DNA of 64,000 nucleotides, taken from Bordetella parapertussis (GTDB lineage: Bacteria; Bacteroidota; Bacteroidia; Chitinophagales; Chitinophagaceae). The notes beneath the pieces were generated by a model. That model was not told where the DNA came from, ran no database searches, and saw only the letters and a program-made list of their open reading frames with translations. Position numbers and translations under genes: made by a program. Location of the stretch: positions 1-64,000 of the forward strand of contig CALQJX020000014.1 of assembly GCA_943331005.2 (NCBI GenBank), given 5' to 3'. Position 1 is the stretch's first letter, and the number at the start of each line of letters is the position of its first letter. Positions 1 through 8,802 of this stretch are shown piece by piece.

Positions 1-93
1 AACAACTTCAGAGACAGGGATGCCCAGGGCGGAGGCGCTTACGGCAATAACTTCAATAAGAACAGGAAGTTCAAGAACAACAAGAATAAGTAA
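1..93 (+). CDS. C-terminal tail of an unidentified protein (partial)
   Basis: An open frame runs from the first base of the window to a TAA at 91-93 and encodes about 30 residues. The tail is rich in Asn, Lys, Arg and Gly, with an R-D/G-G-G segment and an Asn/Lys-rich end. Such low-complexity basic tails are typical of RNA-binding extensions on DEAD-box helicases or pseudouridine synthases in Bacteroidota, but nothing here identifies the family. The gene starts outside the window. A strong hairpin terminator follows at 120-153. Confidence 0.5.
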   Translation, partial: NNFRDRDAQGGGAYGNNFNKNRKFKNNKNK

Positions 94-119
94 TAACTAA
101 TAGTGTATTGATAAAAAAT

Positions 120-153
120 GAGCAGAGCACCTATGGTGCTCTGCTCATTTTTT
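120..153. terminator. Hairpin terminator between convergent genes
   Basis: A 12-bp perfect stem (120-131 with 135-146) and a 3-nt loop are followed by a run of seven T on the + strand. It lies between the + strand gene ending at 93 and the - strand gene ending at 183, so it may serve both. Confidence 0.8.
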
Positions 154-182
154 TATGGGGTAGTACCGGCCTGCAGGCACTG

Positions 183-2066
183 CTACTTCACCACCACCAT
201 TGTGCAGGTTGCTGCATCTGCGGTAGCGATACGGACCATGTATAAGCCGGGGGGTAGTTGTGTTGTGACAATACTGCCGACAGTGGTGGTGAAGTTGCTC
301 ATGGCTCTGCCATCGGTAGTGGTAATGATGATCTGAGCAGGGGTATGTATACTGCCTGCCGGTGCAATATGTAAATAGCCATTACCGGGGTTCGGCCAGA
401 CTAATGGAGCTGAAGTGTACGGTGCCTGAGTGAAGCCTGCAGCGCATAGTGCAGCAGGTATCACAGATATAGGGTGCATTGCTACTGCCGATCCGCATGC
501 GTTTGAAACTGTGTAGGATATTGCTGCTGTGCCGGGTGCTATACCAGTTACAGTGCCGGTGCTGTTTATGGTGGCTACAGCCAGGTTACTACTGCTCCAT
601 ACCCCGCCTGCAGCAGTTGCTGTGAGTGCTGTGGTGTTTCCTTCGCAAACGGTATCGGAGCCGGTTACAGACCCCGCAACAGGTGAGCCTTGAACAGTTA
701 CAAATATGGTTGTAGTATCTGTTGCGCCGGCACAGTCTGTAACCACCACACTGAAAGTGTCAGGGCCTGTGTACCCGGCAGCGGCAGTGTATGTTAGTCC
801 GGTTGGCGTTGCTATACCACCTGCCACACCGGTATAAGTGGCAACGAGCGTTCCATGTGCAGGTGTGGAAAGCGGAGCCCATACAAGAGCCTGTCCGGCG
901 TCGGCATCTGATACGGAAAGGAACGAGTTGATAGAAGCAGGGGTGCCACCACATGCAGCAATGAACTGAAAGGAGCCGCCGGTAAATGCAGGCGGATTGT
1001 CTGCCGCTATTTTTCTGATCCGGTAGTTGAGTGCATCGGCTATATAGATATTGCCTGCGGTATCTATGTCTAAATCATAGGGCGAATTGAGCTGTGCATC
1101 GGCCGGTGCGCAGCCATCGCCGGCAAAGCCTGCAGTGCCTGTACCTGCAATTGTGGTAATAATGCCGGATGTGCTGATTTTTCTGATTCGGTGCGTACCA
1201 TCGGTAAAGTAAATATTGCCGGAGGCATCGGCGCATAAACCACCAGAGAAGAAAATTGCAGCTGCTGTTGCCGGTCCGCCATCGCCCGAATAGCCGGGTG
1301 TACCTGTGCCGGCAATGGTACTGATGATGCCCGAGGTGTTTACTTTTCGTATGTAGTTGTAGCCTGCGGTTCCTCCTTCCTGAGTAGCTATGTAAAGGTT
1401 ACCCGCGGCATCTAAGGCAATATCCTTAGGGCGCATAGAGGCACTTGTTGCAGGTAGTCCGTCTCCTCCATGAGTAGCACTTCCATTTCCTGCAATAGTA
1501 GCAATGATGCCTCCCGAAATTTTACGAACACGACATGCTTGCCAATCGGTAAAATATAGTGCGCCAGCTGCGTCAGTTATCATCCCATATATTGTGCCTA
1601 TTGTGGCTGATAAAGCTGGGCCGCCATCTCCACTATATCCAACTGTTCCTGTTCCGGCTATTGTATGGATAAAACCGGATGGGTCTATTTTTCTTATTTT
1701 TCCTGATTGTGATAAATAAATATTTCCGGAAGTGTCCGTTGCTACTTTCAATGCAATATTGCCAATGGTTGCAGCTGAAGCTGGTCCTCCATCGCCGCTC
1801 ACAGTAGGGACGCCAGTACCCGCAATAGTTGTGATCAGGCCGGATGTACTTACTTTTCTCAGTCTGTGATTTAAATAGTCTCCAACGTATAAGTTTCCGG
1901 TAAGGTCTGTTGCTATTCCAACTACCTGATCTACCTGAGCAGAGGTGGCAGGGCCGGAATCTCCCGCATAACCAGAGCTGCCGTTTCCGGCAATGGTCAC
2001 GATCATTTGAGCATGCATGTATTTGCCTGCAAAAAGCAATGCTAGTAAAAGTGTGATATGCCGCAT
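183..2066 (-). CDS. Secreted NHL-repeat protein with Ig-like domains and T9SS type A sorting domain
   Basis: The 627-residue product starts at ATG 2066 with a signal peptide (residues 1-20, ending HAQ). Residues about 21-375 hold repeated NHL-type units (T-I-A-G-x-G ... G-D-G-G-P-A ... G-N-I-Y ... R-I-R-K-I) that should fold as a beta-propeller. A cadherin-like beta-sandwich follows (about 375-475), then a Big_2-like domain (about 475-545, with GGVWSSSN). The end (about 555-627) is a T9SS type A sorting domain (WPNPGNG ... GLYMVRI). It is therefore predicted to be exported across the outer membrane and cell-surface attached or released. The ligand is unknown. A close paralogue lies at 25731-27686. 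A TAnnTTcG box at 2086-2093 is the likely promoter. Confidence 0.85.
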   Translation of the reverse strand: MRHITLLLALLFAGKYMHAQMIVTIAGNGSSGYAGDSGPATSAQVDQVVGIATDLTGNLYVGDYLNHRLRKVSTSGLITTIAGTGVPTVSGDGGPASAATIGNIALKVATDTSGNIYLSQSGKIRKIDPSGFIHTIAGTGTVGYSGDGGPALSATIGTIYGMITDAAGALYFTDWQACRVRKISGGIIATIAGNGSATHGGDGLPATSASMRPKDIALDAAGNLYIATQEGGTAGYNYIRKVNTSGIISTIAGTGTPGYSGDGGPATAAAIFFSGGLCADASGNIYFTDGTHRIRKISTSGIITTIAGTGTAGFAGDGCAPADAQLNSPYDLDIDTAGNIYIADALNYRIRKIAADNPPAFTGGSFQFIAACGGTPASINSFLSVSDADAGQALVWAPLSTPAHGTLVATYTGVAGGIATPTGLTYTAAAGYTGPDTFSVVVTDCAGATDTTTIFVTVQGSPVAGSVTGSDTVCEGNTTALTATAAGGVWSSSNLAVATINSTGTVTGIAPGTAAISYTVSNACGSAVAMHPISVIPAALCAAGFTQAPYTSAPLVWPNPGNGYLHIAPAGSIHTPAQIIITTTDGRAMSNFTTTVGSIVTTQLPPGLYMVRIATADAATCTMVVVK

Positions 2067-2085
2067 GGAAGGAGGTTTACTTTAT

Positions 2086-2093
2086 CGAAGATA
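2086..2093 (-). promoter_or_regulatory. -7 box TATCTTCG for the NHL-repeat gene
   Basis: On the - strand the sequence reads TATCTTCG, one mismatch from the Bacteroidota -7 consensus TAnnTTTG, 19 nt before the ATG at 2066. No convincing -33 element was seen. Confidence 0.45.
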
Positions 2094-2183
2094 AGTATTT
2101 TGTAGATGTTAACAAAAAATGAAGAAAAATTCTTTACAATTAATAATATCATTATATTTACACCTACTCTAAAACCATTTTTT

Positions 2184-2729
2184 ATGAATTGGAAAACACT
2201 TATTTTATGCAAGCTCATATTGCTTGCTAACGTCTCTTATGGACAAAATGCAGTAGTACGTGTACGTAATAACACTCCCTTTCCCGTGGAAATAATACTG
2301 GAAGGTACAGACGATGTTTATCAAGGATGTACTCCCACGTTACCTGCTACTTATTGTAGTTGGGTAGAAAGCAGTATGTTTGCTGTGAGCGGATTTTCAG
2401 GATGGGTTACTTTTTTGACTCCGGCTGTAATAGAATGCGCATATGGCTGGACCAATTGCACGTTTACAGGATACGGATCATGTGCAGGTTCGGGTACTAC
2501 ACCGACTGTCGGTACTTGGACGACAGTATGGAGGAATGCGAGAATTACAATTTCACCTGCTTCTGGTTGTAGTCCAACAACTACATGTGTTGAAGATATT
2601 ACTTTTGGTACTTTTAGCGGTACATGCACAGGGACATTTACATCGGGTTGTGGGAATTACGTAACATGGACAAGAATTATTAGCTTAACACCACCTTTGG
2701 GTGATCAGATTGATATACAAATATATTGA
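2184..2729 (+). CDS. Secreted protein of unknown function
   Basis: The product is 181 residues when started at the ATG at 2184, which gives a clean signal peptide (MNWKTLILCKLILLANVSYG, cut before Q). An upstream in-frame start at 2106 would add 26 residues before the signal peptide and is less likely. The mature part is rich in Thr, Cys, Trp and Gly, with about ten cysteines that could form disulfides. No T9SS sorting domain is visible, so periplasmic or outer-membrane-associated location is possible. A possible -7 box TATATTTA lies at 2153-2160. I do not recognise the family. Confidence 0.7.
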   Translation: MNWKTLILCKLILLANVSYGQNAVVRVRNNTPFPVEIILEGTDDVYQGCTPTLPATYCSWVESSMFAVSGFSGWVTFLTPAVIECAYGWTNCTFTGYGSCAGSGTTPTVGTWTTVWRNARITISPASGCSPTTTCVEDITFGTFSGTCTGTFTSGCGNYVTWTRIISLTPPLGDQIDIQIY

Positions 2730-2790
2730 TACTAGCATGTTCTAGATTTTTTAAAATTAAACTGGTTACAAACAGACAATGCTATTACAC

Positions 2791-3345
2791 TCAGCTTCCC
2801 AGTCTTTTAATGACCTCGCCAATAGGTAGCCCCATTACATTGTAGTAGTCGCCGTTTATTTTTTCTATACCTGTAACGCCTATCCATTCCTGTATGGCGT
2901 AGGCGCCTGCTTTGTCGAAAGGTTTGTAATGAGCTATGTAGTGCTGTATCTGTTTTTCAGAAAGTGGTCTGAAGTAGACCTCTGTGGTTATAGAAAAAAC
3001 ATCTTCTGCCGTTGCCGTGCGTATACACACGCCGGTAACCACCCTGTGCATGCGGCCGGAGAGCATGGACAAAATGCGAAATGCATCGGCTGCATCGGTG
3101 GGTTTGCCCAGAATATGCTCATCGAGCAGCACTATGGTATCTGCGGCTATGATGGTTGCCTGCGGGTGCAGGTGGGCTATGGCATCGGCTTTTTTGCGGG
3201 CCAGAAAAGCGGGCACCTCATCGCCGGGCATGCCGGGCGGGTTGGTCTCGTCTACATCGGTAACTATAACATCGAATGTTATTTCTGCCATTTGCAGCAG
3301 TTGTTTGCGCCTTGGCGATTGAGAAGCAAGTATGATCTGAGGCAT
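2791..3345 (-). CDS. maf: Maf family nucleoside triphosphate pyrophosphatase
   Basis: The 184-residue product has the Maf signature near its start (ILASQSPRRKQLL), the central A-A-D-T-I-V-L segment and the GxPT motif (LGKPTDAADA), then YAIQEW-G and a K-I-N-G-D-Y-Y-N-V-M-G-L-P end. Maf proteins hydrolyse non-canonical or canonical nucleotides such as dTTP/UTP to the monophosphate; the YhdE-like dTTP/UTP group fits best but the substrate is not certain. It begins 3 bp after the UbiA gene stop, so the two are almost surely co-transcribed. Length is normal for the family. Confidence 0.9.
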   Translation of the reverse strand: MPQIILASQSPRRKQLLQMAEITFDVIVTDVDETNPPGMPGDEVPAFLARKKADAIAHLHPQATIIAADTIVLLDEHILGKPTDAADAFRILSMLSGRMHRVVTGVCIRTATAEDVFSITTEVYFRPLSEKQIQHYIAHYKPFDKAGAYAIQEWIGVTGIEKINGDYYNVMGLPIGEVIKRLGS

Positions 3346-3348
3346 AGA

Positions 3349-4281
3349 TTATTGCAATTTATAAATGAGCAGAGAGCAGACCCCAAGCACCATAATGATC
3401 TTGAGCAGGCGGCTGCACTTGTGGTAGTGTAGTGTAGTGGCCGCGCCCTGCCACAGATACCATACCCAGGCAGCAAGCGGCAGTGCCAGCAGTGCAATAG
3501 CATAACCTGCCATGAGCAGGTAGCCATAACGGTAAAGAACAGCGGCACCTGCCACCAGCGGAAGGATGGCGCAGACAGCCAGCACTGTAGCAAAGCCGGC
3601 AGCATAGGACAGGCCACGTTTTATGGGCATGGTCACGCAGCCCTCGGCAGCATCGCCCTCCATATCTTCCATGTCTTTGATGATCTCCCTGATCCAGGTG
3701 AGGAGGAAGGCAAAGCCGGCATAAACCAGCAGTATCCATACCGGCAGCGAGGAGCGTATGTTGTGCCGGCTCATGTGGGTGAGCGGCAGCTGTGCCAGTC
3801 GCTGCAAGGCAGGTTCGTAAACAAAAAGCGAAATGATGGTAAGTGCTGTGAGCACACTCACGGTCACATTGCCGCTCATATATTGCCGCTTGTAGGTGGT
3901 AGAGTAGAACCACAGCATGGCTATGCAGAAGAGTTGCAGCAATAACCACTCGTAGTGGTGACCCTGAATGGCCAGATAGCCTGCTATGACCACTGCCGCC
4001 GCATTGGCGGCTATGTGGGCTTTTATGGCATTCTTGCGCACTATCACCTTGCCCAGCAATACCGTGTCGGGATGGTTGAGCTGATCGATACGCACATCGA
4101 AATAGTCGTTGATGATGTAGCCGGCTGCAGCTATGAGTACAGTAGAGAGCATGAGCAGCAGGGCATTGGTGGCAGAGAGTAGTTCGGGGTTTTGCGGCAG
4201 TACCACACACCACCATGCCAGCAGCTGGGTGAGTGCTATGATGAGTAGATTTTGCCAGCGTATGAGGCGCAGCCAGTGCAT
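3349..4281 (-). CDS. UbiA-family prenyltransferase (geranylgeranylglycerol-phosphate geranylgeranyltransferase-like)
   Basis: The 310-residue integral membrane protein has both Asp-rich motifs of the UbiA superfamily: NDYFDVRID at residues 58-66 and DMEDMEGD at 203-210, which bind the Mg-prenyl diphosphate. About eight hydrophobic helices are visible. Bacteroidota homologues are usually annotated as geranylgeranylglycerol-phosphate geranylgeranyltransferase, but the acceptor cannot be read from sequence. It is the first gene of an operon with maf, 3 bp downstream. Confidence 0.85.
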   Translation of the reverse strand: MHWLRLIRWQNLLIIALTQLLAWWCVVLPQNPELLSATNALLLMLSTVLIAAAGYIINDYFDVRIDQLNHPDTVLLGKVIVRKNAIKAHIAANAAAVVIAGYLAIQGHHYEWLLLQLFCIAMLWFYSTTYKRQYMSGNVTVSVLTALTIISLFVYEPALQRLAQLPLTHMSRHNIRSSLPVWILLVYAGFAFLLTWIREIIKDMEDMEGDAAEGCVTMPIKRGLSYAAGFATVLAVCAILPLVAGAAVLYRYGYLLMAGYAIALLALPLAAWVWYLWQGAATTLHYHKCSRLLKIIMVLGVCSLLIYKLQ

Positions 4282-4379
4282 GGGTGGTTCTGAGGGTGTT
4301 TAGAGGGCAAATTAAGGATAATAAAATGGCATAAATAGCTATTTAACAGTTGTTTTTTCGTCGAAAAGATACAAACAAG

Positions 4380-4387
4380 TAACTTTA
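4380..4387 (+). promoter_or_regulatory. -7 box TAACTTTA, 4 nt before the DUF4834 start
   Basis: TAACTTTA matches the Bacteroidota -7 element except for the last base and ends 4 nt before ATG 4392. This spacing would place transcription start at or next to the AUG (leaderless mRNA). Confidence 0.5.
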
Positions 4388-4391
4388 CCCA

Positions 4392-4631
4392 ATGTTAAGG
4401 TATGTCATCGGTGTCATTGTAGTAATGATAGTGCTGCGTGTAGTGCTGGAATTTCTTTTGCCAATTCTGAGGATAACCACTGCAGCAGGCAGCCAGATGA
4501 GGCGCATGAAAATGCAGATGGAAGATATGGAGCGCAAAATGAACGAGCAGCAGCAACAGCAGCGCCCTGCCCCCGCCACCCGTCAGGTAAACAAAGATGG
4601 TGATTATATAGACTATGAGGAACTAAAGTAG
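4392..4631 (+). CDS. DUF4834 family small membrane protein
   Basis: The 79-residue protein has one N-terminal membrane segment (about residues 3-25), then a basic, Met/Gln-rich helical stretch that may be a coiled coil (about 36-58), and ends in the conserved-looking G-D-Y-I-D-Y-E-E-L-K. This layout is that of the DUF4834 family found in Bacteroidota. Function is unknown. It is followed 4 bp later by the VanX-type dipeptidase gene, probably in the same transcript. Confidence 0.75.
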   Translation: MLRYVIGVIVVMIVLRVVLEFLLPILRITTAAGSQMRRMKMQMEDMERKMNEQQQQQRPAPATRQVNKDGDYIDYEELK

Positions 4632-4635
4632 CCCT

Positions 4636-5337
4636 ATGAGGTATATTTTGCTTTTGTTCCTGCTCCTGTCGGTGCCCTGTGCATGGGCGCAACACTTTAA
4701 TGCTACAGTGCGGGTAATAAGGACCCGGCAAGAACTGGCAGCAACCATTGCTGCAAGGCCGGAAGCCCGGTTTGTGAAGTTGCAGCAGGAAATACCGGGT
4801 ATAGTTACCGATCTGCGCTATGCCACCACCAATAACTTTACTCATGCTATTTTATACAAAGCCCCTGTAGCCTGTATGCGCAGGGAGCCTGCTGCGGCAC
4901 TGAAAAAGGTACAGGCAGAACTGGCAACAAAAGGCCTTGGGCTGAAAATATATGATGCCTACCGGCCATTTGCAGTAACCTGCTCTTTGTGGCGATACAC
5001 TACAGACCGGCGCTATACCGCAAACCCTAAAAAGGGCAGCCACCACAACAGGGGGCTTGCTGCCGATCTCACCATCATAGATCTGCGCACCGGTGCAGAG
5101 CTGGATATGGGCACCCCTTTTGATAGCTTTACAGATACAGCCCACCATGGTTTTCAATACCTGCCCGAAAAAGTGCTTGCCAACCGCAGATTGCTGAAAA
5201 ACATAATGTGGAAGTACGGTTTCAACTTTGTGCCTACAGAGTGGTGGCACTACCACTGGAGAGACAAAAGCTATGATGTGGTAGATCTGTCTTTTGCTGA
5301 TATGGCAGCACTGTTGCAGGATAAAGCAGGACAATAA
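4636..5337 (+). CDS. D-alanyl-D-alanine dipeptidase, VanX/DdpX family (M15)
   Basis: The 233-residue product has a signal peptide (residues 1-19, AWA-Q). It carries the M15D zinc site: S135-x-H137-x-x-G-x-A-x-D144 (SHHNRGLAAD) and E202-W-W-H205, with ligands H137, D144 and H205, catalytic base E202, and the transition-state Arg in YDAYRP (R110). It hydrolyses D-Ala-D-Ala and is expected in the periplasm, where it would recycle peptidoglycan dipeptide. No vanH/vanA-type genes are nearby, so vancomycin resistance is not implied. A hairpin terminator follows. Confidence 0.9.
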   Translation: MRYILLLFLLLSVPCAWAQHFNATVRVIRTRQELAATIAARPEARFVKLQQEIPGIVTDLRYATTNNFTHAILYKAPVACMRREPAAALKKVQAELATKGLGLKIYDAYRPFAVTCSLWRYTTDRRYTANPKKGSHHNRGLAADLTIIDLRTGAELDMGTPFDSFTDTAHHGFQYLPEKVLANRRLLKNIMWKYGFNFVPTEWWHYHWRDKSYDVVDLSFADMAALLQDKAGQ

Positions 5338-5352
5338 GCTATTTAGGGAAGC

Positions 5353-5396
5353 AGGCAGGCCGCAAAGAGGTATAATAGGGCGGCTGCCTAATTTTT
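5353..5396 (+). terminator. Hairpin terminator after the dipeptidase gene
   Basis: AGGCAG-(G)-CCGC at 5353-5363 pairs with GCGGCTGCCT at 5380-5389 with one bulged base, followed by AATTTTT. Confidence 0.6.
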
Positions 5397-5463
5397 CGGG
5401 ATAGTGATTGACTATTGATGCGTATTTACTATTTTTACGTTTCTAATGTTAAAAAACATCTGT

Positions 5464-6468
5464 ATGAGAAAAAGTTTTTTACTATATGTAGCTGCCGTTA
5501 TGTTGGTATTTTCCTTTATCGGCACATCATGTAAAAAAATGATCCACTCCGGCGCTCCTACCCCAAACAACGAGCGGATGGTAGCTTATACCAAGATCAC
5601 AACTATAAAACTGAACACTCCTATACCACGTGCTGCAAGTACTATATCTGAGAACTACAGGTTTTACTACGATGAAGTGAATCGTGTGACAAGAATGACC
5701 TACACAGGCAATGATTCTTTCGAGATACATAAGTCTATCACATTCACTTACAAAGGTGATACCATCATCAAGAAAACAGTGAACATATTGAATAACGTGA
5801 TCGTAGAGAACGACACATTCGTGATGAACTCTGCCGGACAGATCACTACAGCCTTTACACCAAACATGGTCAACACTTTCGATTACTTCGGAAAGCTGCT
5901 GACACGCAACGGAAGAACAGGTAGCAGCAACAGGAATATTACTATCACAGACTTCTCTAATTATACTTCAGTGAACGGCGACTTCCTGAAACATACACAT
6001 GACGGCAACATGAAGATCACACTGAATGGTCTTACACTGCCACTGAAAGTGATGAAGATACTCAGCTATCCAAACATAGATACTCAGTTCATGTATCAGT
6101 ACAACTCTAACGACTACAGTAAGGCTAATACCTACAGGCAGACCTACGTATATGTGAAAGATACGGTAGACAATGCGGACAGCTTTATGTATCCCGGTCA
6201 GAGTTTTGTGAACGAAGGTTACCATTTCTATACAGAACAGGCAAACCGCACCGGTGATTACCTGCAGCTGCAGTCGTTCACCATGTATGGCAAGAACATC
6301 TTCCAGAACTCTCACCTTGTTGAGTCAATAACATCCAGCAACAGAAATGCTTCGATAGCATATACCATAGATGCGTTCAATAAAATAACGCAGACAAGGG
6401 TAGAGGAGGTGGATAGTGTACTGAACAAGTATACTACTGTTTACGATATTCAGTATGAGACCTATTAG
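5464..6468 (+). CDS. Lipoprotein of unknown function
   Basis: Started at the second ATG (5464, MRKSFLLY), the product is 334 residues with a lipoprotein signal ending FIGTSC; a start 18 nt upstream (5446) is possible. The body has repeated short beta-like segments (YYDEVNRVTRMTY, YKGDTIIKKTV) of the sort seen in RHS/YD-like or DUF4595-type Bacteroidota lipoproteins. It is probably anchored in the outer membrane; function is unknown. A possible promoter (TTG at 5408-5410, 19-nt spacer, TATTTTTA at 5430-5437) precedes it. It stands alone between a terminator and the fabI promoter. Confidence 0.75.
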   Translation: MRKSFLLYVAAVMLVFSFIGTSCKKMIHSGAPTPNNERMVAYTKITTIKLNTPIPRAASTISENYRFYYDEVNRVTRMTYTGNDSFEIHKSITFTYKGDTIIKKTVNILNNVIVENDTFVMNSAGQITTAFTPNMVNTFDYFGKLLTRNGRTGSSNRNITITDFSNYTSVNGDFLKHTHDGNMKITLNGLTLPLKVMKILSYPNIDTQFMYQYNSNDYSKANTYRQTYVYVKDTVDNADSFMYPGQSFVNEGYHFYTEQANRTGDYLQLQSFTMYGKNIFQNSHLVESITSSNRNASIAYTIDAFNKITQTRVEEVDSVLNKYTTVYDIQYETY

Positions 6469-6548
6469 GGGCTAGCAGCTCTTTTAGCTCCCATCATACT
6501 AGAAAGAAATTATAGCCCGTACGCACCCTTGATACTCTTGAGGGTGTG

Positions 6549-6580
6549 TTGGTGTAACGGTCATAATTCAGTTAACTTTA
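6549..6580 (+). promoter_or_regulatory. fabI promoter (-33 TTGG, -7 TAACTTTA)
   Basis: TTG at 6549-6551, a 21-nt spacer and TAACTTTA at 6573-6580 match the Bacteroidota promoter layout. The ATG of fabI is 12 nt further on. Confidence 0.55.
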
Positions 6581-6592
6581 TTAAATACAGAT

Positions 6593-7417
6593 ATGTCAAA
6601 TCAATTGCTTAAAGGAAAGAAGGGCATCATATTCGGAGCGCTCGATGAACGCTCAATTGCATGGAAAACAGCACTGGTTGCTGTAGCAGAAGGCGCAGAG
6701 ATAGTACTTACCAACGCACCTATTGCGCTGCGTATGGGAAAGATAAATGAGCTGGCGGCACTTTGCAATGCACAGGTAATACCTGCGGATGCTACTTCGG
6801 ATGCAGACCTTGATGCACTGATGCAGAAAAGCATGGAGATTTTTGGTGGTAAGGTAGATTTCATTCTGCACTCCATAGGCATGTCTCCGAATGTGCGTAA
6901 GAACATTGAATATACTAATACCAATCACGAGAACTTCCTGAAGACATTGGATATCTCTGCACTGTCGCTGCACAGGGTGCTGCAGGCAGCTATGAAGGCC
7001 GATGCACTGAATGAGTGGGGTTCTGTGCTGGCACTCAGCTACATTGCTGCTCAGCGCACCTTCCCGGGCTATAACGATATGGCTGATGCTAAAGCCGTGC
7101 TGGAAAGTATTGCCCGTAGCTTCGGTTATCACTATGGTTTTGCTAAAAAAGTACGTGTGAACACTATATCACAGTCGCCAACTGTAACTACAGCAGGTTC
7201 TGGTGTATCCGGTTTTGATGTGTTCTATTCTTATGCCGATAAAATGTCGCCGCTGGGTAACGCCAGTGCAGAAGACTGCGCTAAGTTCTGCGTTATGTTC
7301 TTCAGCGATTATACCCGCATGGTAACGATGCAGAACCTCTTCCACGATGGTGGCTTCTCTAATACCGGCGTAAGCGGTATGGTGATAGAAGATATGCAGA
7401 AAGCAGCCAATCAGTAA
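6593..7417 (+). CDS. fabI: Enoyl-[acyl-carrier-protein] reductase FabI
   Basis: The 274-residue product is a short-chain dehydrogenase of the FabI type. The NADH-binding start reads GALDERSIAW (residues 15-24), the FabI form of the glycine motif. The catalytic pair is Y160-x6-K167 (YNDMADAK), the spacing typical of FabI, not Y-x3-K as in ordinary SDRs. The segment SHxxG-like HSIGM follows the fourth strand. It catalyses the last reduction of each fatty-acid elongation cycle in the cytoplasm and is the usual triclosan/isoniazid-type target. It has its own promoter and a hairpin downstream. fabD sits elsewhere in the window (20814). Confidence 0.93.
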   Translation: MSNQLLKGKKGIIFGALDERSIAWKTALVAVAEGAEIVLTNAPIALRMGKINELAALCNAQVIPADATSDADLDALMQKSMEIFGGKVDFILHSIGMSPNVRKNIEYTNTNHENFLKTLDISALSLHRVLQAAMKADALNEWGSVLALSYIAAQRTFPGYNDMADAKAVLESIARSFGYHYGFAKKVRVNTISQSPTVTTAGSGVSGFDVFYSYADKMSPLGNASAEDCAKFCVMFFSDYTRMVTMQNLFHDGGFSNTGVSGMVIEDMQKAANQ

Positions 7418-7440
7418 TAAAGAAATAAAGCTATTCAAAA

Positions 7441-7471
7441 ACAGGGCAGGGCAAATACCCCTGCCCTTGTT
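7441..7471 (+). terminator. Hairpin after fabI
   Basis: GGGCAGGG (7444-7451) pairs with CCCTGCCC (7459-7466) over a short A/T loop, followed by TTGTTAT. The T-tract is weak. Confidence 0.5.
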
Positions 7472-7500
7472 ATGAAGAGATACAATATTTAGCGATACAG

Positions 7501-7508
7501 TACGTTTA
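7501..7508 (+). promoter_or_regulatory. -7 box TACGTTTA for the PorQ-like gene
   Basis: TACGTTTA fits TAnnTTTG except for the last base and lies 25 nt before ATG 7534 and 82 nt before ATG 7591. Confidence 0.4.
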
Positions 7509-7590
7509 TACAGAGCCGGAGGAACAACAAACTATGTCAGCAGCAATACATGGGAATGAAAGAAAGACCGCAGGTTGCCACTACAAGGCA

Positions 7591-8694
7591 ATGAGGAAGG
7601 CTTCTGTTTTTATGGGGCTCCTATTGTGCGGGTTCACCTCCTTTGGCCAGGTAAACGGCGGTCAGTTTGCCTTTGAGTTCCTGAGGCTGTCCAACTCGCC
7701 GCATGTATCTGCAATGGGTGGGTTGAATGTGGCGCATCCGGGCGATGATATTTCGCTTGCTTTCCAGAACCCTGCACTGATGCGCGCGGGGCTGCACAAC
7801 CAGCTGCAGCTGAACTATAACGGCTTGTATGCAGGTATCAGTTCTTCCAATCTCAATTACGGCTATCATGCAGAGAAGATCAATACCTCTTTTTATGGTG
7901 GTGTGCAGTATCTGAACTATGGTACCTTCAAACAAACAACAGTAACCGGCACAGAGGAAGGCGATTTCAAATCGGCCGACTATGCAGTGACCCTCGGTGC
8001 CGCCCGTAGTTATGGCGAGCACTGGCGCTATGGTGCAGGACTGAAGTTTGCTCATTCCTCCTTATATACACAGCGCGCCACAGCAGCTGTGATGGATGTA
8101 GGTATAAATTATTATGATACTACTTCTTTGTGGGATATAGGCGTTGTAGCCAAAAATATGGGCGTGATGCTGGACAGGTATATGGAAGCCGACCCTGCAG
8201 AGCCAATTCCTTTCGATCTGCAGATGGGTGTTTCCAAAAGATTCAAACACCTGCCGCTGCGTTTGTTCTCTACTGTACATCATCTGTATGAGTGGAACAT
8301 ACGTTACGACAATCCGGATGATATCAATTCTTCTTCTTTCCTGAGCAGCAGCGATACCAACCAGAAAGTGAAGTCTTATTTCACCGATAAACTGTTTCGC
8401 CATTTTATTTTCGGAGCAGAGCTTACTTTGGGTAAGCGTATAGTAGTTACCGGATCATACAATGTGCTGCGCCGTAAGGAACTGGCATTGCAGACACTGA
8501 AAGGTATTGCAGGGTTCTCTTTCGGAGCCAGTGTGAACTTGAATAAATTTGTAGTGCAGTATGGCAGGTCTTATTATCATATAGCAGGTCCTTACAACGA
8601 GATCGGAATAACCATGCGCATGAACAAACTCTTTGGTCTGGGCCCCGCAGGCGAAAAAATACGCTGGAACAAAGAGTATACAGACTGGGAATAG
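7591..8694 (+). CDS. porQ: Type IX secretion system PorQ-like outer-membrane protein
   Basis: The product is 367 residues from ATG 7591, which gives a normal signal peptide ending TSFGQ; an in-frame ATG at 7534 adds 19 residues and cannot be excluded. The mature start (FEFLRLSNSP...SAMGG ... DDISLAFQNPALM) is the PorQ/PorV-like pattern of outer-membrane beta-barrels of the FadL-related type. The rest alternates in strands with aromatic ends. PorQ works with PorU, PorV and PorZ in the attachment complex that cleaves T9SS sorting domains and anchors cargo. This fits the many T9SS clients in the window. Assignment to PorQ rests on recall of the family, not on a profile search. Confidence 0.75.
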   Translation: MRKASVFMGLLLCGFTSFGQVNGGQFAFEFLRLSNSPHVSAMGGLNVAHPGDDISLAFQNPALMRAGLHNQLQLNYNGLYAGISSSNLNYGYHAEKINTSFYGGVQYLNYGTFKQTTVTGTEEGDFKSADYAVTLGAARSYGEHWRYGAGLKFAHSSLYTQRATAAVMDVGINYYDTTSLWDIGVVAKNMGVMLDRYMEADPAEPIPFDLQMGVSKRFKHLPLRLFSTVHHLYEWNIRYDNPDDINSSSFLSSSDTNQKVKSYFTDKLFRHFIFGAELTLGKRIVVTGSYNVLRRKELALQTLKGIAGFSFGASVNLNKFVVQYGRSYYHIAGPYNEIGITMRMNKLFGLGPAGEKIRWNKEYTDWE

Positions 8695-8706
8695 TTATTG
8701 CATATG

Positions 8707-8734
8707 AAGGGTCTGTTACAGACCCTTTTCTTTT
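8707..8734 (+). terminator. Hairpin terminator after the PorQ-like gene
   Basis: AAGGGTCTG (8707-8715), loop TTA, CAGACCCTT (8719-8727), then TTCTTTT. Confidence 0.75.
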
Positions 8735-8802
8735 GAACATTAGCGAGATGGCAAGCTGTTGTAAAGCAATATTGTTTGCCTCACTAATTCTTATGTTGGC
8801 CT

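Noticed and set aside
4636..5337. Vancomycin-resistance role for the VanX-type dipeptidase
   Set aside because: No vanH, vanA, vanR or vanS homologues are near, and the enzyme has a signal peptide; peptidoglycan recycling is simpler.
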